Positions 11,941 to 23,785 of a DNA stretch of 64,000 nucleotides are shown in pieces. Where the stretch lies: the NCBI RefSeq assembly GCF_008831285.2, contig NC_045150.1:11050001-11114000 (forward strand), written 5' to 3'. The notes under the pieces are model-generated. The model saw only the letters and a program-made list of their open reading frames with translations, was not told where the DNA came from and did not search any database. Both the position numbers and the translations under genes were made by a program. The first letter of the stretch is position 1. Each line of letters opens with the position of its first letter. The stretch comes from Nymphaea colorata (Eukaryota > Streptophyta > Magnoliopsida > Nymphaeales > Nymphaeaceae).

Positions 11941-13001
11941 ACCCTACAAGTGTATCAAGTGTATGCAAAAGTGGTGTGAGGTGCCTGTTCAGTGAAAGTT
12001 CTCACGGCATGAGCAAGTGTTAATGATTCGCACCTGTATAGAGAAATGTAAGCTTAATCGTTGAAATTTTAGGAAAAAAAAAATCAATTAGCTTTTGTAA
12101 ACATTTATAAAAACATTATGGCCTGTGGCAGTCGGTTCTTGGATTGTTTGTTTACACCAGATGTTCTAAAAACAAAATTTAGACTTGGTCATGGGTTTGT
12201 TTGAGGAGATATTTTATTTTCTGAACTTCATCCATTCCATCTATTGTTTGTTTAGGTTGGATTGGGTGTCTTCAATACCCCATCTAGGACAAGGTATTTG
12301 CGTACGTAATAACTTTGGTCCGATCCGTATTGGTGTGCCATAGACGTTCATTTTGGCATTTGCTTACACCCTCATATGCTGGATAAAAGTGTCTCAAAGG
12401 TGCATTTTGGGACCATTCATCCAGGAAAGCTATAATAAACTACCAAATTAAAGAGAAGATTTCCAATTGGGCTCTGATCCAGTGGCAATGTTGTATCTGG
12501 TGTGGGTACCCCGACTCATCAAATTTGTTTTAATTGCATATGGATGCCCCTTAAAGATTGAAATTTAAATTTATTGTGCTCCTTAAAGGTTGAAGTTTAA
12601 AGACAAAAATTTATGTCTCTACCACTGCTCGGAGCCAGCACCATGGCCTTGATATGGAGTACTAACTTGTGTTTTTTCATGCTACTGCTCTCAAGAAATA
12701 GATCTGACAGATAGTAGGCCTCTGACCTGTTATTAAAAGAAACCTCAAGGTAATGCTCTCAATATTTTTCACCTTGCATGTCGATACATCTCTTTTGCAG
12801 TACAAAGTGTTGATGTTACAAGAGGAGTTCACCATATAGTCTTCGTAAGGATGTGATCAAGCTTTTTTGTAAATCGATTCCCTGTAAGGTTGACTGGGAA
12901 TGTGATCAACCCCCTGAGGCTCTGTTTCAGGGTCGGCTTAGATTATGATTTCATTCGTCATTCTTTTGTATCCTCTCTTCTGCTTCTTCCTACATCATAC
13001 C
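11941..13001. other. Intergenic DNA, no gene recognised
   Basis: No ORF with a recognisable domain, no RNA gene and no repeat termini were identified. Confidence 0.5.
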
Positions 13002-13671
13002 TGTAATCACCTCAAATTTTTCCAAAATTTTTGAAGATCCAAAATGGATGCAAAATCCAAGTTCAGATCCAAATCGAGCATTTCAGATCCAAAATTCGAA
13101 TCGCATTTGAAATGACAAAATTTGAGCATCGCGCTTACATAGGCCTTCCCTTTGATTTAAAAGCTCATTTCTCTCGCCAAAATGTGTTTTTAAACCCAAG
13201 TCGCACGCTCGCACGAGTCGACAATTGACTAAACCAAATCAGATTTGGAGCAAGTTTGGAATCGCTCAAAATGGAGTCAACCACGCATTTGTAACAAAAA
13301 AAAAGAACCATTTCAATAATTTTATTTTATGAATGACATTTATTTATTTTATCATTTTTTAAATATAAATTAAAAAAAAAAAACTTTCCATTTTTGCGCA
13401 TCCAGGGACGTGCAGTCGAGCGATCATGCATCGTGAAATGTGCACACACCACGTAAAAGAGTGATGCGCGCGCGATCGAGCAACAACGCGTCGCGCAACG
13501 CACGCGCGCGGGCGGGGGCTGTCACAGTAGTGTGACCATGCACGATTGCGCGGTCGTGTGGCGTGTTCTCGTCAGCCGACCATGCGGTCGGGCAACTACA
13601 CCCCAGGCGCGACAGTGCTCGATGCTGGTGCATCCGGGCGCTGTTGTCTCCCCTTTTCACCCCACCTTTTT

Positions 13672-13706
13672 GACCAAAAACCACCCTTTAGGGGGTGGTT
13701 TTGGTC
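13672..13706. repeat. Near-perfect inverted repeat (hairpin)
   Basis: The arms gaccaaaaaccaccc and gggtggttttggtc pair over 14 bp with one bulged A and a short ttta-type loop. It lies about 180 bp upstream of the TATA box of the LTR-like segment. Confidence 0.85.
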
Positions 13707-13885
13707 TTTTTGGGTGGGCAAAGACCCAGCTCACTTTTAAAAATGTTTTTACAGGCCTAATGGCATGTAAATACTCATTTCAAACCATTTCCTTTTCAAA
13801 ATAATTCAAAATTATGTGAAATTTGGATGAAAATTTTAAAAATTCAAAAAAAGTTCAAAATTTGGGTTTGGGCTCCAAAATCCTC

Positions 13886-13893
13886 TATAAATA
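13886..13893 (+). promoter_or_regulatory. TATA box of the LTR-like segment
   Basis: CTCTATAAATACC, followed by a pyrimidine-rich leader (CT-rich from 13,985). Sequence and placement are typical of a plant LTR promoter. Confidence 0.6.
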
Positions 13894-14186
13894 CCCCACA
13901 ATCTTCCCTCTTGGGTAAGAGTTGGCCCTTGGGAGAAACTTTAGAGTATTCTCACTTGAAGACTTAAAGTTTCTCTTGAGCTTTCTCTCTCTCTCTCTTC
14001 CTCTTTCCATTTCTCCTCTTCCTCTCCAACTTGGAGCAAGCTAAAACTCTCTTGGAGGCATCATCTTGGAGCTTCACTCAAATGGATCTTCAAGTGAAGG
14101 TGTTCAACTTCCCTAGGTCATTTCTCATTAGAGGTATATAATCATCAGCCCTCTCATTTCTCTCTTCATTTTCTTCTCTTCTTCAT

Positions 14187-15178
14187 CTCCCCATGGCCAA
14201 AGGAGATAGCACTCAACCTCTGTTTAGAGACAAGAGGCTATACTCAAGTTCACCGGGAGCATGAAAAAATGAGATGATCTTTCATTTCATGATTTAATCA
14301 TTTTTTCTCTTTTATTAAATAGAGCATTGTCTTTCTTTCTTTATTTTCTTCTCATCTTCATCTCCCTATGGGCATAGGATATAGCACTCAACCTCCTTTT
14401 AGAGACAAGAGGCTATGCTCAAGTGCACCGGTAGCATGGAAAGATGAGATGATCTTTCATTTCGTGATTGAATTATGTTTTCTCTTTTATTGAATATACC
14501 ATTATCTTTCTTTCTTTATTTTCTTCTCATCCTCATCTCCCCATGGCCAAAGGAGATAGCACACAACCCCTTTTTAGAGACAAGAGGCTATACTCAAGTG
14601 CACCGAGAGCATGGGAAGATGAGATGATCTTTCATTTCAATATTGAATCATGTTTTCTCTTTTATTGAATATAGCATTGTCTTTCTTTCTTTATTTTCTT
14701 CTCATCTTCATCCCTCCATGGCCAAAGAAGATAACACTCAACCTCTTTTTAGAAGCAACAGGCTATGCTCAAGTGAAAGATGATATGATCTTTCATTTCG
14801 TGATTGAATCATGTTTTCTCTTATATTGAACAAAGCATTGTCTTTATTTCTTTATTTTCTTCTCCTCTTGATCTCCCCATGGCCAAAGGAGATAGCACTC
14901 AACCTCTTTTTAGAGACAAAAGGCCATGCTCAAGTGCACCGGGAGCATGAAAAAATGAGATGATCTTTCATTTCATGATTGAATCATGTTGTCTCTTTTA
15001 TTGAATATAACATTGTTTTTCGTTCTTCATTTTCTTTTCATCTTTACATCCCCATGGCCAAAGGAGATAACACTCAATCTCTTCTTAGGGACAAGAGGTT
15101 ATGCTCAAGTGTACCGAGAGCATGGAAAGATGAAATGATCCTTCATTTCATAGTTACATCATGCCCTCCTTCCTAGTT
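14187..15178 (+). repeat. Six-copy 175-bp tandem array with a small ORF in every copy
   Basis: Copies are aligned at their ATGs: 14,193, 14,368, 14,543, 14,718, 14,879 and 15,054. Spacing is 175, 175, 175, 161 and 175 bp. The 161-bp unit is explained by a 14-bp loss in copy 4. Every copy has an ATG, in five of six in the context ccATGG, that opens a peptide like MAKGDSTQPLFRDKRLYSS. The frame stays open for at least 21 codons in all six copies, then stops after about 21, 23, 40 or 41 residues. The units lie downstream of the TATA box at 13,886, so they would be in a leader or a leader intron. Confidence 0.9.
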
Positions 15179-15826
15179 GAATCTTTCCCTTTTCATCATC
15201 CTCTCTCTCTTTTTTTACTTGAATATTGTCTATGTATTACCCATGTACAGTTGCTTGGTTTTCCCTTTATATGTGAATGTATGATGAGAATGAGATTGTG
15301 GTTTGGGGTTCTATTATCTAATCTTTATATTAATTTTTGAGGTTGAGACTTGTCCAACCTGAGGGAACCTTCACGAATATGGACATGTTAAAAATACATT
15401 CTCATGTCATTGCGTGTAGTTTCCTTCTTAATCACCCAATCAGAAACCCTAACGAGTGTCTCGTTATGTTGGTTGATTTTCTTCCGTCCCTAACGGTGGT
15501 AGATTTTTTCTTGTAACAATCCAAATAATAACATTCTATGCTTGTATATAAATCATATTTTACAAAAAATTTTTAAAAGCAAATTCCATCTCCATTGTGG
15601 CTTTGGAGATTTAGCTTTGCCCCTTACATGAGTCCAAGCTCCCCTCTAGCCCACATCGAAACTTGAAGTCAGTTGTTTTCCATTTCTTGTTTTTAAATCT
15701 CATGAAGACATGTATGTATATAAATCTTATATATATATATATGTACATGAGAATTTTCTTTTCTCTTTTTATGTTTCCACACTTTATTTTACAAATTTTC
15801 ATATACATATGAATGCATATATACAT

Positions 15827-15987
15827 GTGTTCTATTTTTTCTCCCTAGAACCTTTTGTTCATCTTTTCAAGATAAATGTTTATCCTACAAATTTCTTATG
15901 TATATATATATATATGTGTGTGTTCTATTTTCTCTCCCTAGAACCTTTTGTTCATCTTTTCAAGATAAATGTTTATCCTACAAATTT

Positions 15988-16012
<25 letters not shown>
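15827..16012 (+). repeat. 93-bp tandem duplication followed by a TA tract
   Basis: The block starting gtgttctatttt and containing ctccctagaaccttttgttc is present at 15,827 and again at 15,920, nearly identical. Each copy ends in a TA microsatellite, the second running to about 16,029. Confidence 0.9.
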
Positions 16013-16031
<19 letters not shown>

Positions 16032-16599
16032 TATCTTTTTCTTTCCCTCTCTATTTAAGTTAAGACTTCATTTTTAAAAGCTTATACAAATACGTATACA
16101 TACATATGGAGAATATATATCTTCTTTTATTTCAAAATCTTTCATCTAATGATCTTTGAAGTATTTTTTTTCTCTCTCTCTCTTTCTTTTTATAAGAATG
16201 TTGCATATCCTTCATTTCTTTAAACATTTTCTCATGATCTTTTATTTACCTACTTCACTAAGACCAAAAATTAAGTAATAACCCAATATTGGATTTATGT
16301 TTGATGGTTTACAACCCCAATCTATTTTCAAAAACTTTTTCTTCTTATATATGATATTTATCAAAACAAAAATCTTCGATGAATGTTATGGTAGAAATGC
16401 TCTTACATGAATGTTATGGTAGGAATGAATGATTTTTCTTTTCAATCATATAGGATCAATGCATTCATGCATTTTCACCCACTTAATGTCATTTATGATC
16501 ACAAACACCTCTCCAAAAAAACTTAAGCAAGATGAGATGAAACTCTAACTAGGTGGTAACCAAATTAGAGTAAAATCTCAAATCTACTACCAAATTTTC

Positions 16600-16715
16600 C
16601 TTCGTTTCTTCGATTGTTTAAATTTACATGCTTTCAACAAGTTGATCAGCTTATTACTATGCCGAATATGAAGTGAAACATGTTTTATAAAAAAGAACTA
16701 GCATTTCTACTGTTA
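16600..16715 (+). repeat. Dispersed repeat, copy 2 (partner at 6,705-6,825)
   Basis: Homologous to 6,705-6,825 and in the same orientation. It marks where sequence outside the LTR-like segment appears to resume. Confidence 0.65.
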
Positions 16716-17168
16716 ACTTTAAAAAAAATTGAAAATTACAAAATGGGAAATAAGATAAATGAGATAAATGTGTTAGCGATAAGGCAAGATAAGCAACAAC
16801 TAAAAATTACAGAATGGGAACAAGCAATTTGACATTTAGAAAAATGCGAAAAATGGAAAACCACCTTTTTTATTTTCACATTTTTTTCAAAAAAGACTAT
16901 TTTTCTGCTGTTTTATTTAGTGGACTTATTTTTCATGTTTTATCACTGTTTTTTCAAAAAAAAAAATTGTGTTTTTTTATTATTTTTACTACCTAATTTT
17001 GGTTGTCATCAATCTTAACCTATATGTAAGTTGTGGTTCTTGTCATTCATGAAAGTATTGCTTGATTAGTGCAATATGGGGAGCCACAAACCGAATCGGG
17101 CTAATTCTGATAACACCAATATCGATGGTCTGATCTTTGGTAATAGCTCTATTGTAAATACAAACATG
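16716..17168. other. Intergenic DNA, no gene seen
   Basis: AT-rich, with poly-A/T runs and no recognisable coding region. Confidence 0.5.
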
Positions 17169-17671
17169 TAGGGCTGCACAACGAGCCGAGCCAACTCGGG
17201 CTCAACTTAAACCCACTATAAAAAACTCAGCTTGTGCTTGACTCCTTTATAAATGAGTCGAGTTCGAGCTTACAAATATACTTGAAATGATAAATGAGTT
17301 GAGTTTGAGTTTTAGGAACTTGACTCGTTTATACTCGATTCGACTCGATTCACACCAGTATTCAATATAATATTGCGAAAACCAGTTCACTACATCACTG
17401 GTTTAAACTTTGAGGGTAAAAAAAAATTTTTACAAGCTACACGAGCTGAACGCTTACACGACCTTAACACTTACACTAGTTAAACGAGTTAATGCTTACA
17501 TGAGCTAATGCCTAAATGAGTTAAATGGGTTGAACGAGTCGATGTCGAGCTTGATTTTATGTAGTCGAGTCAAGCTCGAGCTTGCTATAAGGAGTTCGAC
17601 TCGAGTTTCAACCAAGCTTGAGCTTGAGCTCAAGTTTGTTGAGCCTAGTCGAGACGTCGTGTGCAGCCTTA
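17169..17671 (+). mobile_element. Non-autonomous hAT-type element, old copy
   Basis: Begins TAGGGCTGCACAACGAGCCG and ends TGTGCAGCCTTA, giving inverted termini with one mismatch in the outer 12 bp. The 8-bp flanks are caaacatg on the left and ccaacggg on the right, which match at 5 of 8 positions and fit a decayed hAT target duplication. The 503-bp interior is rich in cgagctcgagcttg words. It belongs to the same family as 44,119-45,210 and 53,280-54,268 but is shorter and more diverged. No transposase. Confidence 0.7.
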
Positions 17672-17867
17672 CCAACGGGCCCGGTCTACTAAATGCAGTG
17701 TAGGCTGTTCGTTTGAAACCCCCAAAAAAAAGTTAGAAAACTGGCAAGAAGATAAGAGAAGGCAAGAAGGGAAGACGACAAGACATTGGAAATATGTTGT
17801 TAAGGGTTGTGAAGAAAAAGTCTTGTTGATGTAATTTTGCATGCCAAGCAAGGTGATGGATGTGGAA

Positions 17868-18835
17868 TTAGAAAAAGTCCCATTGATGTGATCTGCTGCC
17901 GTGCTGTAGACACCGAGTGTGGAAAACAACAAGCGATATCACTTACTTTTTATGAGCACCATACTTAGGACTCTTCCAACAACTTGAATTTAACAAAAAA
18001 AAAACCCTGAATAAATTCTGGAAGAGAAGATACAAAAGCAGCTCGATAATTATTCATGGTGATAACATTTTTTAGCACCTCAAGTAAATATATTGCTTAG
18101 CACCTCAATTAAATTGTGTATCTTAATCATTAAAACCAGTTTCTGAATCAAGTCAACAATATACACTGCCAATTTGGTGGACCACCCAATTCAAGAAAAG
18201 GTCCCATTGATGTTATCAGCCGTGCCAAAGGAGCTGAGTGTGGAAATGACAAACGATTTCCCTTTCTTTGCTCTTAGACTTGAGTCTTCCAACAATTTGA
18301 TAATCACAGGCTTGAGACAAAGAAGATCTGTGGAAGTAAATCAGCCGGTTCAATGTGTCAATTGTCATAAAATATTAAAAAACAGATTTTATTGGAAAAT
18401 AAATAAAGAATATATAAGAGCTAATAAAAAACATGGTTTGAAAAAAGAAAACATGTAAACTGGATCAAATTGATTTAGCATAGATTTGAATGAACCTGCT
18501 GACTCAAGCAAATATTTCAAGCTAATTGAATAACATAGTCTGATTGGTGAAAACGGTTGAGAGATAAACTCTTTGGTGTTGGAATCTAGAGGTTGATCTG
18601 TACTTGATAAACTCTTTATCCAGCATAGGCAAATTTTCTAAAGAGTTTTGATTGAATAGGGTTGAGAAGTGATTAAATGAAATAAGATAATGGGTACCAA
18701 GAAAAGGTCTCATTGATGCAATCATCAGTTGTGCCGCTGGATTTGGAAATATGAAGCAACGTATTCAAGAGTGGTTGACCTGAGACTCCTGCAATTCGCA
18801 AAAGAAAATAAGTAAAATTTCTAGAAGAGAATCTA
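17868..18835 (+). repeat. Three diverged direct repeats upstream of the LRR pseudogene
   Basis: Blocks at about 17,875-18,035, 18,190-18,335 and 18,700-18,835 share the order aaaaggtcccattgatg, a gccgtgc-type word, gtgtggaaa, acttgag/cttccaacaa and an agaaga tail. They are spaced about 310 and 510 bp. The last block ends about 60 bp before the pseudogene's ATG. Possibly duplicated upstream sequence of former LRR genes. Function unknown. Confidence 0.55.
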
Positions 18836-18896
18836 TACATAAATTAGTGACCTTGGTTCTTGTTCATGCATCTTCTGCATAGAAAATTGGACAGGC

Positions 18897-19929
18897 ATGG
18901 CTACCAACGGTTGGTCACCTCAGCAGCTCGTCTTTCTTTTGTGTTTCTACTCCTTCACCTTGATTGTGGTCCTTGGCCAAATGGAGGTGCCTTAAGCTCT
19001 TATTTTTCCAAGCAATGTGACTGATCAATTCACTTTGCTGTCTTTCAAATCCCTCGTCACTAGAGACCCTTATAATGTGTTATCAAATTGGAAGTCCAAC
19101 ATATCTTTCTGCGACTGGAATGGAGTTTCATGCAGTCGTGATTCACAAAGGGTAGTTGCTCTAAACCTCTCTGAAAAGGCACTTGAAGGTACTCTCTCCC
19201 CATACATCAGCAATCTCTCCTTCTTACAGATTCTTGATCTCTCGAGTGACAGTTTCCATGGTTACCTTCTCGTTGATTTTATTTGCCTCCCTCTGCTAGA
19301 AAATCTTTATATAAGAAAAAACAATTTTGAGGGGTTGATTCCACAAACACTGAGCCATTGTCGAGGTCTCCAAATACTATCAGCAGGAGATAACAAATTC
19401 TATGGAAGCATCCCACAGTTGCTAGGTAGTTTGTCAGAACTCAAGGGCATAAACATTCGTGGTAATAGGCTCATCGGCACCATTCCTCCTGAGTTGGGAA
19501 GCCTAACCCACTTGTGGATACTTGACCTGTCCTCTAATCTGATTGGAGGTACCATCCCATTGCCCTTAGCCAACTTGACCAAGTTAATTTCCTTAGATTT
19601 GAGATTCAACAAAATAAATGGGCTCATTCCACCAAATATAGGATCAATGAACAGGTTACATGAGTTAGGTCTTTCTGGCAATGCATTTGAAGGTTCAATT
19701 GCAGACTCACTTTACCAGTTGGTTCGCATGTATAATCTCTATTTGGAGATGAACGCACTCAGTGGGCCAATCTCGACCTCTATAAACAATCTCACGAATC
19801 TGCGAAAGTTGTATTTAAATTCAAACAATTTCTTGCCAGGAGAGCTGCCTTCAGATGTGGGAAATTTGGTTGCGGTGGACAAAATGGATTTCTCTGTAAA
19901 TCAATTCAGCGGAGAGCTGCCTGTGTCCA
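18897..19929 (+). pseudogene. LRR receptor-like kinase (subfamily XII type), nonsense-mutated and truncated by the retrotransposon
   Basis: From the ATG at 18,897 a signal peptide is readable (LVFLLCFYSFTLIVVLGQ). An in-frame TAA at 18,993-18,995 interrupts it at codon 33. The same frame then continues with an LRRNT domain (DQFTLLSFKSLV to FCDWNGVSCS) and about nine leucine-rich repeats of the LxxLxLxxNxLxGxIP plant type. Reading is cut at 19,929 by the LTR that begins at 19,930. The transmembrane segment and kinase domain are missing and were not found on the other side of the element. Family members (EFR/FLS2/Xa21-like) are plasma-membrane pattern-recognition receptors of about 1,000 residues; about a third remains here. 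It cannot encode a working receptor. Confidence 0.9.
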
Positions 19930-21314
19930 TGTTAACACCCCAAATTTTTCCACATCAAACTTGAAGCAATGTGAAAATTTCACAAAAGAATTGTGAAAAT
20001 TTGCAATTTCAAAGCCAATTTCGAATCTAAAGAACAATTAGATTCAAATCGTGAATTTAACCCGATACACGAATCCCAATGCAGTATTACGAGTCCAAAT
20101 TCAATTGCAAATGTCATTTGAAATCCAAATCCAATTACAAAATGCAAATTTTGACTTAGATCCAAGAATTGGATATAATTCAGTCTAAAATGCTACGTGG
20201 GACCCACGTGTGGGCCCCACCTAGCCCGTGTGGTCAAGAGCCCTCCCCAGGGGCCATGCCCCCCTCCATGTCAAAAAAAAAATAATAAATAAATATTTTC
20301 TCTCAAATTAATTGAAGAAAAGTCATTTTCAAGAAGAAATAAAGGAGAAACCTAGGAAAAGAGAGACATTTATGTCTCTCTCTCTTCTTTAACCAGATCC
20401 TCCTTAAAGAAAAAAATCATTTCCAAGGAAGCAATTACTAGACTGGTCAAACTCACCTAACCTACTTAATCCAAGTAGGTTTGACCCGGGTGCACTCAAA
20501 TGTGGTGCCAATTCCAGCTAGGTTCGGTCACAATGGGCTCAACATAGTCAAAACGTAAGTCTGTCTCATGATCCAATTAATGGACGAAAATAGACTTTGA
20601 CCGAACCAAACCCACTTTGACTAAACTCAGTCAAAGTACAATTTAGCTCAATTAAGAGCTTTCTTGACCCAAATTTATCAAATTACCTCAAATAAAGTCA
20701 AACTACTTGCAAATGAGCTTTGACTTTGGTCAATTGGTAGAAATTGATCAATTTGGACAATTTTGCCCTTCTGCGGTCAACTTAAGATTAAAAAGCCTAA
20801 AATGGTTTATGAAAGGCAAATAAACATTTGAATTTGTCAAATGCTTGAATCAAATACCAAATTTAAATTGAATTTCTCAAGTGAAAGTTTGATTCAGTTG
20901 AAATCCATTTTCAATCAAGTTTTGGACGAAAATACCCTTTTCGAACCAAATTTGATAAAAATTTTAAATTTTATTAAAATTTAAATTTAATTATCATAAT
21001 TCAATGGCATTTGGAGCTTAGTAACTAGGTTTTAACCTTATAAGCTCGATTTCAAACAAAAAAAAAATAAATAGTATAAAATAAGGGCAAAACCCTGTGT
21101 AAGGGCATTTTCGTCCAAAATTTTGGTCAAAATGGTCACCTAGGTCTGAACCCAAGTTGACCAAACCTAGCCCAGCCCACCTAGCTCGTGGAAATGGGCT
21201 GAGAAATGGTCAATTAGAGCCTTTAAAGTCTATTTAACTCATTTTACAAGTCCCCAAGGTCTTAAGTAAGTTCCCAAGGTGAGTTAAGAAGGTGGTTGAA
21301 CCCACCTCCTCCTC

Positions 21315-21322
21315 TATATAAA
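21315..21322 (+). promoter_or_regulatory. TATA box in the 5' LTR
   Basis: CTCTATATAAACC with downstream GC- and CT-rich leader sequence. Transcription would start about 30 bp downstream, giving an R/U5 leader of about 2.4 kb in the LTR. The same box is at 34,473-34,480 in the 3' LTR. Confidence 0.7.
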
Positions 21323-21695
21323 CCTCCCCTTGGCCACTAAGGGGGAGGACGAAATTTTGGAGCATTCTATCAAATTGCTGCAGCCAAGGAGCTAGGAGGG
21401 AGAAGCCAAGGAAGAGAGAAGAGGTTCGTCCAAGCCCCCTTCCCCTTTTTCTCTCATTCTCTTCTTCACTTTCTTCTATTCTCCCCATTGATTTTGCTAA
21501 GTTAGGGTGCTTAAGTGAACCCTTACTTAGGATTTTCGTGGTGAGAAGCCCTCTTTACCACTCCAAATTCCAGCAAGCAAGCTATTTCTTATTCTAGCTT
21601 TGCTAAGCTTGAATCCACGGTTGGATTCTTGCTTAGGATTGCTTGGGTTAGAAAACAAGTGAAGACGAAAGACAAACATCAAGACCGACCGCAAG

Positions 21696-21701
21696 GTAGG
21701 T
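21696..21701 (+). promoter_or_regulatory. Leader splice donor
   Basis: CGCAAG followed by GTAGGT is a near-consensus plant 5' splice site about 350 bp downstream of the expected transcription start. It could be joined to the acceptors before each ORF (24,532, 25,912, 28,654). The same sequence is present in the 3' LTR at about 34,855. Confidence 0.55.
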
Positions 21702-23764
21702 GATCTTAACTCACTTCTCTTCTACTTTAGCTTATTGTTGATTTATTTTAATTCCAACAATTCGTGGGAGGGTTTATTTTCATTTGCTTACGGCTGGGAA
21801 TGATGTCCAGCTAAGGGAAACCTACGCTTCAATGTACATGTTAATGCATAATGCATGCATATGTCGGTTTTTCTTAAATATGAACCCAAGTATCAAATTT
21901 CGAAATGGGCCCCAAGGCCACGTCCCTTTCAAAGGAACCAACTTAATACCATTTTGAACTCCCTACCATGAGAGAATCCCACGGTGAGAAAGTGATTTTG
22001 CTACATCACGTATGATGAAAATGCCTATAAGGGATGGATACGTTTTTTTATGAATGTGATCCACCCTTGCGTGGCGAAATGATGGAAGAATAAGCTTGAG
22101 TATTGTTTTATTTTCTTTCTTATTCACAGTCATTTTGATTCATGTCTTTCAATTTAATTAATCAAGGGTAGTAGGGAAGATTTGAAACAAGTTCTCAATC
22201 TTCCTACATAAAAGAACCCAGCCATGAATCATCATGATTCATGAGTCATGCGGTCCCTTGATAAAATTTCATTTTGAAAAGTAAGGTACGTATATGTATA
22301 CATTGTTATATATGTACATATATATATGCATCTGATTTCTTGTCAAAAATTACATTCCTCCCTTAAAATCAGGTTGGAACATGTTTCCAAACCGGTCTTT
22401 AAGGAAATTGGCCATTTTTATTGATTTTTCTAGTGCAAGATTATAAATTACTTTCATTTCATTTTTACTTAATTTCAGCAAACCCATACGTAAGATGTAT
22501 GTATGTTGTTGAAATCAGACCATGTTTTATAGGAATTGGTTTAAGAATATCAAAATTTACGTATTTGAAATACCAACCATCCTAGAATCATCCAAAGGAG
22601 TTGATGATTTCATTACTACGAAATCTGGAATTTGAATAGATTTGAAAAACTCATTGTTTCTATCTAAGAAACAAGTCCTTATTGGAATCAATGTCCACAA
22701 TTTTCAGCTATTTAAATCAACACAAGGTCTGATTTTTAGCTATTTTGAGACAAAAGTGGACGTCATCCATGTCTCCCATCCGTTTCAAAGATTGAACTTG
22801 ACATCATTTATATATTTTCATCATTTTGATAATTTTATGTCAAGCCTCAAGCTTATGGACTACATCTCTAATTCATGTGCTTAATCATATAATGAGCACA
22901 TATAGAGAAAGTCCTACATTTTAATCAATCTTCATGTATAGATTGTATGACGTGCAATACGGACTTTGAGAGATTATGAGGGAGTGAAGAATGTATGTTT
23001 CATATGAATGAATCTTGATGGATTATGAGAGAGAGAAGAATGAATGTTCCATATAGTTTCCATTCTCGTTTCATGCATTCACTTTCACTCAAAATCAATG
23101 GCACCACATGCACATTCTCAAGAAATTAAGTGATTCAAATTTAAGTTGCAAAAAGTGACCAAGTCATATTGCAATGAGAATTTGTAAACTTCACTTAACT
23201 TCAAAAGAAAACACAAGCAATGCATTCATAATCTTTTGGCCAAAGTGCATTTGAAAAACAACATGTTTTCTAACAATTTGGAACCTATGTTCTTTCAAAA
23301 GAATGAATTCTACAAATCACATGATTTGACAAAAGAAGAGTTCAAAATCAATTTTTATCATAAGATGATCATCATCATCTAGAGTTCACAACAAAGAACT
23401 CAATTCCAAATCTTCAAAAATCCTCAAGAATTATGTGTTTCAAATAACACCAAAACAAAGGATTTTAAACCAACTTGAAAACCCCCAATATTCAAATTCA
23501 TTTATTCAAAAAAATGAATTTCGGTTCTTGAATCCAAAACCTCAATGCATAAGCATATAGGACTTACATCAATAACTCGTATATGATCCAAATGATCTTT
23601 AGTCCTTGGTCTAATTACCCCTGTTAAAGGCGGCAGGAACGGTTGGACCTCGTACCGACGAGCGGATCCCTTTCTCTTGAAAATTTTCTCAAAACCCCAA
23701 TTTTAAAAGAATTTTGCTGACTCGCATTTCGACCTTCTTGAAAAGGGAGTGGGGTGCGAACAGA

Positions 23765-23785
23765 TGGCACACCCGGTGGGACCCG
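23765..23785 (+). promoter_or_regulatory. Primer binding site candidate
   Basis: Two bases after the LTR end the sequence tggcacacccggtgggaccc begins. It has the TGG start expected to pair with the CCA end of a tRNA. The tRNA species was not assigned. Confidence 0.6.

Larger units (their letters stand above)
13002..16600 (+). mobile_element. LTR-like segment of a Tat-type gypsy element (solo or remnant); right edge uncertain
   Basis: The left edge TGTAATCACCTCAAATTTTTCC at 13,002 resembles the start of the 3.8-kb LTRs further right (TGTTAACACCCCAAATTTTTCC). The layout is also alike: about 0.9 kb of AT-rich sequence, then a TATA box (TATAAATA, 13,886-13,893), then a pyrimidine-rich leader and a possible splice donor (AGAG followed by GTATAT, about 14,132). 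No gag or pol lies nearby. The right edge was not found. Homology to an outside repeat resumes at about 16,600, which sets a practical limit and gives a length close to that of the other LTRs. The target duplication could not be established. Confidence 0.45.
19930..23762 (+). repeat. 5' LTR (3,833 bp)
   Basis: Starts TGTTAACACC and ends GTGCGAACA, with canonical TG...CA ends. It aligns throughout with 33,105-36,912. Scattered substitutions and short indels (for example gcagtattacg against gcaggattacg near 20,085) account for the 25-bp length difference. It has no real ORF; the 80-residue frame at 22,642 is intact in both LTRs but has no ATG start or known domain. Confidence 0.97.

Noticed and set aside
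13424-13804. Overlapping GC-rich ORFs on both strands
   Set aside because: CG-rich patch in the promoter part of the LTR-like segment, with no domain and ORFs in several frames at once.
14187-15178. CRISPR-like array
   Set aside because: The 175-bp units are contiguous and similar throughout, without short repeats and unique spacers. Plant nuclear DNA is not expected to hold CRISPR.
22642-22884. 80-residue ORF present identically in both LTRs (also 35,794-36,036)
   Set aside because: It begins with a non-ATG codon, has no known domain, and its preservation is explained by overall LTR identity.
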